Assembly: GCA_963971425.1 (NCBI GenBank)
Contig: OZ020525.1
Coordinates: 6,989,560-7,053,559 of the forward strand
Length of the DNA stretch: 64,000 nt
Reading direction: 5' to 3'
Source of the DNA: Bryoerythrophyllum caledonicum
Taxonomy: Eukaryota > Streptophyta > Bryopsida > Pottiales > Pottiaceae
A program made the position numbers and the translations under genes. The notes under the pieces are model-generated. The model worked only from the letters and a program-made list of their open reading frames with translations. It was not told where the DNA came from and did not search any database. Positions 60,356-64,000 of this stretch are shown piece by piece. Each line of letters begins with the position of its first letter. Position 1 is the stretch's first letter.

Positions 60356-61897
60356 GGCTGACCACAATATTGTGCGTGAGGAGGAATGCAGAAGCGTGAA
60401 AGGAAGGATTTATGGGGGTCGATGGGCTTGTATACTCTGGGGTTTAGCGCGGCGTGTTGGGTGCGAATCTGTGCGAGACGATGACAGATTATGGTGATAC
60501 CGTTGTGGCGTGACCGTGTGAAGCGAGGTGCATGCTACTGTAGTAGCTCAGGCCCACTTCAGACGTGCGACTGGATAGAAGAGAAGCTTGGGAGTGATAG
60601 ATTACACGCAATAACATCTCTGTCGGTTGTACATTTGCTTGTTGAAGTGGGCCACACGTTTCCTGAACTTGGGATGCTTTTTCGTCGGTGAAGGTTGGAG
60701 GTGAGTCTGATGTGAAGGAATGTAATGTGCAGTGCCGACACAATCGATAATTTAGTGCCCAGGCGGAAATTATCCATTGCCGTGGAAGTGGGAGTCACGA
60801 CAGCCTACTTTCTCGAGATTGTGTTTTACGAGGATTTGGATATTTTCTGAAAATTTGAGGTATTTTGAGTTATCGTTCATCTTCTGTCTGAATTTTAACC
60901 CTTAAACGTCATAAAGGTGCCACGATATTCTACGTGTATAGTGTCGTATTTGAACACGATAAGGCTCACATATTGAAATCACCTTCAAATGAAAGATGTT
61001 ACTTGAAGAATCTTCAATCCAAAGGTGTAACTCTTGCTAAACTTCGGTATTTTTTTGTATTCTACATTGAAAAATGCGTGCCGTGTGTACGGTTCCCAAC
61101 TGACGTTTGAGGGTTAACCAGTAGAAATTACATTCCAAGCACTTGGGATGGCGAAATGGAATGCTAATTCTCTTAGAATGTATTCAGGCTAAAGGAGAAA
61201 GTAACACATCAACATGCACTCCACGACGTGAGAAAATTGATGACCGAAGGTGAAATGCAATTGGATGAAGTAACTCATTCCCTGAGAATCCTTCTCTGAA
61301 ATCGATAAGTATCTCGTCTCCGCCATGATCTACATTGCAAGGCTTTGGAGAAAAGATTCATGCCACGATCGAATGGGCAATTTTGACTACAATTCGACCA
61401 CTGAAATGCATAATTCTAGGCCTCAGCAAACGATGACAAATGAGTAAGGCACATCCCACACTAATTCCTGTACTTGAACGTCACCGTCGACAGAAAGATA
61501 CTAATAATCTCAATGTGATACCATATATGACTTCAAACTGAAAGTATAAAGGTGCTGTCACCTAAATGGAGGAAGAATCTAGCGAGAAAAATCTGTGGCG
61601 CCTTGGAGCGTTATTTCCCGACGACTCCTCATGGCAAGCAACACACCCTCCTGTCATGGACACCTTATTGAAGCCTCCTGAATTATTTGTGATATCCACG
61701 ATCTCTACTCAGTCGGGCACTCGCATCGCCAATCGTATTCTATGCCTAAGGCTCGGACACGTGATCCAAATACTCTCACACCAAAAAAAATGGTAGCAAC
61801 CAATTTCCTGATGACCTCACCCACAGAGAACTACCTCTTCCGCACCTTACCATTTATAAAATGACAAAATTGCCTACCCTAACTCTAAGTACAGGCT
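60356..61897. other. reductoisomerase promoter side and transporter 3' flank
   Basis: No gene seen. Contains the promoter and leader of the reductoisomerase (adjacent to 60356) and the 3' UTR of the transporter (adjacent to 61897). No clear TATA box recognised. Confidence 0.5.
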
Positions 61898-63794
61898 CTA
61901 CCACAGGCCCAAAAACTTCCACCAGATGCCACCGACGCCCACCCAGATGATGAGGTTGACCACACTGCACAGGAACCCGTAGCCCCACCATTGCGACAGC
62001 GGTACGTACCCTGCTCCGTAGAACACCGGAGCCGACCCGATTCCGTAGTGCGTCAGCCCGCCCATCAGATTCGACAGGAATGCCAACACGAGCGCTCCGA
62101 ACAACGGAGGTGTGCCCAGCGCGGTCGCCACCGACAGGAACGCTGTGAACATCGCTCCGATGTGAGCAGCGCCGCTGGCGAAGAAGTAGTGGGTGTAGAA
62201 GTAGAGCAACACAAGGATACCGAATGACGCTTGCCACGCCAGCCCCAATCCTCCCACAACCTGCCACAGTGATAGGAACCGTCATCCTTCCAGCACATGG
62301 ACATCGACCAAGAACTGATTTGAGGACCTAACACGTCACAGCATCCAGCAGTATAGAGTTGCGAAATTCGTACATTGACGACGTTCTGGCTGAACCACGC
62401 GATAAGCCCGTACTTGTTCAGGTACCCGGCCATGGCGATCAGGGCGGCGAACCAGGTGAGGGTGTCCCAAGCGACGGACTCACCCAAACACTCCTTCCAG
62501 GTCACAACACCGGTGGTCAGAAGAACCGAGAGCCCCAGAATGGCAGCGGACACAGCGTCCACTCCCAACGCGCTTCCGAAGATCCACAGCCCAACCTGTA
62601 CAATCGTTGCGCAATGTACGCATCGATCAGTGGCGCCAACGGCATTGACATGATCCAAAATCATACTCAACCACAAGATATACTGCTCAAAATAAGAACG
62701 TTATTCGATATTGTTTGCAACTCTACTGGTGACCTAAGAACGCCAATTCAGCCCCAACCACGAATTCTTCTTTTAATGTCACTGATTCAACAGGCTCAAA
62801 CTTTCTGACTGCGTTGAGGTAAATGGATACTTAATACATGAGTTCCACCAAATCTGCCATAAACTGAAATCAGATCCTGTACTAGAAATAACAATTCAGT
62901 GGAAAAAGAAATTCACGTACCGTAGCCACCAGAGTCACAGCCATGATCTTCTCGTTCTTCTTCATCGGCCCCATCTTCTCCAAATTCTCCTGCGCCAGAC
63001 GCGGCGCGTCCGGGCTGCTCTTCACCTCCGGCGGGTACACGACATACAGTAGCGCTGGGATCACCAGCAGCGACACCAGCCCCGGCACGAATGCCGCCAC
63101 CGCCCAGTCCGTCCACGTGATCGCCTGTCCGATCGCACCCATCGCCAGGTTCACCGACAGCGGGTTCGCCGCCATCGCCGTCAGAAACATCGCCGACGTG
63201 ATCACCGACGTCTGGAAGCACGTCAGCATCAGCCAAGACCCCAGCTTCCGCTCCGTCCCGTCNNNNNNNNNNNNNNNNNNNNNNNNNNNNNNNNNNNNNN
63301 NNNNNNNNNNNNNNNNNNNNNNNNNNNNNNNNNNNNNNNNNNNNNNNNNNNNNNNNNNNNNNNNNNNNNNNNNNNNNNNNNNNNNNNNNNNNNNNNNNNN
63401 NNNNNNNNNNNNNNNNNNNNNNNNNNNNNNNNNNNNNNNNNNNNNNNNNNNNNNNNNNNNNNAGCGGCTTCATCGCCGCCCCCTGCCACGCCTCCACCTC
63501 CTTGGGCGCGGGCGCGGGCGGGGACGGCATTGCCGCCGCGGCCGCGTCCGCGCGCACGCCGACAACGCCATCGCGCCGGCGCTCCAGCGACGGCCTCAGC
63601 AACGCCCCCGCATCGCCACCCGCAAAGAACCGCCGCGGATTCGCGTCCGCCCAACTCAATCCCTTCCGCGCGCGCAACCCCAAGGCGGAGGAGGCCGCGA
63701 CGCACGACGCCCGCGCCCTGGACGGAGAAGCCGAGGCGACGCCGACGGGGTGGAAGCGGAGAACATTGTTGGCTGCAGCGGCCATGGACGCCAT
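61898..63794 (-). CDS. DIT1: chloroplast dicarboxylate transporter (DiT1-like), with an assembly gap
   Basis: Inner-envelope carrier of the DASS family that exchanges 2-oxoglutarate for malate, linking photorespiratory ammonia assimilation to the cytosol. Visible pieces, all on the minus strand: 63794..63463 (start and transit peptide, MASMAAAANNVLRF to GAAMKP), gap, then 63262..62921 (GSWLMLTCFQTSVITSAM to IMAVTLVAT), 62595..62374 (VGLWIFGSALGVDAVSAA to WFSQNVVN) and 62260..61898 (VVGGLGLAWQASFG to WWKFLGLW). The two complete introns are GT-AG and in phase. The 200 Ns break the frame, and family members have about 150-160 residues there, so the true gap is larger. By motif recall it is closer to DiT1 (2-oxoglutarate/malate) than to DiT2 (glutamate/malate). 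Many membrane segments, as expected. Confidence 0.9.
63263..63462. other. assembly gap (200 N)
   Basis: Exactly 200 Ns inside the transporter gene, likely a nominal gap size. It falls in a very GC-rich exon. Confidence 0.99.
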
Positions 63795-63973
63795 GGCTGC
63801 GACAATAAATTCTAAGCTACCAAAGGTGTGCTCTCTGTGGTATGAGCTCAGGCGATGAGGGAATGTGGTTGTTGCTTGTTGTGAAGGGACGAGTGGGGAC
63901 GGGGCTGCTTGCGAGAGGGAAGAGGCGGAGACTAGGTTGGCAAGTCGCCCGAGCTGCTATTATTATATCATAA

Positions 63974-64000
63974 CTAGTACATCCCCTGTTGTCATCAACT
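63974..64000 (-). mobile_element. Helitron-like 3' end, cut by the window edge
   Basis: Read on the minus strand: gttgatgacaacaggggatg then TACTAG, followed by T. Nearly the same as the 3' end at 47231-47257. The rest lies outside the window. Confidence 0.4.

Overview
The window is nuclear DNA of a green plant (streptophyte). It carries a plant-type chloroplast ketol-acid reductoisomerase, a chloroplast dicarboxylate transporter, a chloroplast DnaJ, an F-box protein of the PP2-A13 type and a TRS120 subunit of the TRAPP complex. Introns are spliceosomal (GT-AG), and CCCTAAA/TTTAGGG telomere-type motifs occur. I cannot name the species. The mix of compact GC-rich genes with AT-rich, repeat-laden spacers, and a Dualen-like LINE, makes me lean to a seed-free plant or a streptophyte alga, but that is a guess.

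Layout. 1-7802: the 3' part of a large LINE (strand +), interrupted at 2353-3888 by a pogo-like DNA transposon. 9088-9830: degenerate telomere-like repeats leading into TRS120 (9871-13586, two exons). 13587-26800: gene-poor, with several MITE families and a degenerate hAT element that was hit by a second copy of the same LINE (19008-21752, strand -, with a long GAA/TTC tail). 27279-29062: a gene for a four-membrane-span protein with a probable 5' UTR intron. 30721-35985: a fossil Copia LTR retrotransposon on the minus strand. 36635-38645: a pseudogene of a protein kinase with C-terminal membrane spans. 38646-41636: more MITEs. 41637-45711: a divergent pair, a chloroplast DnaJ (minus, 10 exons) and a small DnaJ-type zinc-finger protein (plus, 2 exons). 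47231-48201: a Helitron-like repeat. 49130-52180: a degenerate hAT transposase gene. 54311-55694: the F-box gene (4 exons). 57092-60355: ketol-acid reductoisomerase (minus, 9 exons). 61898-63794: dicarboxylate transporter (minus, 3 visible exons plus an assembly gap).

The host genes are independent housekeeping genes: Golgi trafficking (TRS120), plastid protein folding and Fe-S assembly (DnaJ and the zinc-finger protein), branched-chain amino acid synthesis in the plastid (reductoisomerase), plastid carbon/nitrogen exchange (transporter) and ubiquitin ligase targeting (F-box).

The most unusual item is the LINE family. Copy 1 shows an AP-type endonuclease, reverse transcriptase, RNase H, a C-x2-C-x8-H-x4-C finger, and then a KPD...E module that looks like a restriction-like endonuclease. 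This dual-endonuclease layout is known from Dualen/RandI elements of green algae. The C-terminal module is well conserved between the two diverged copies.
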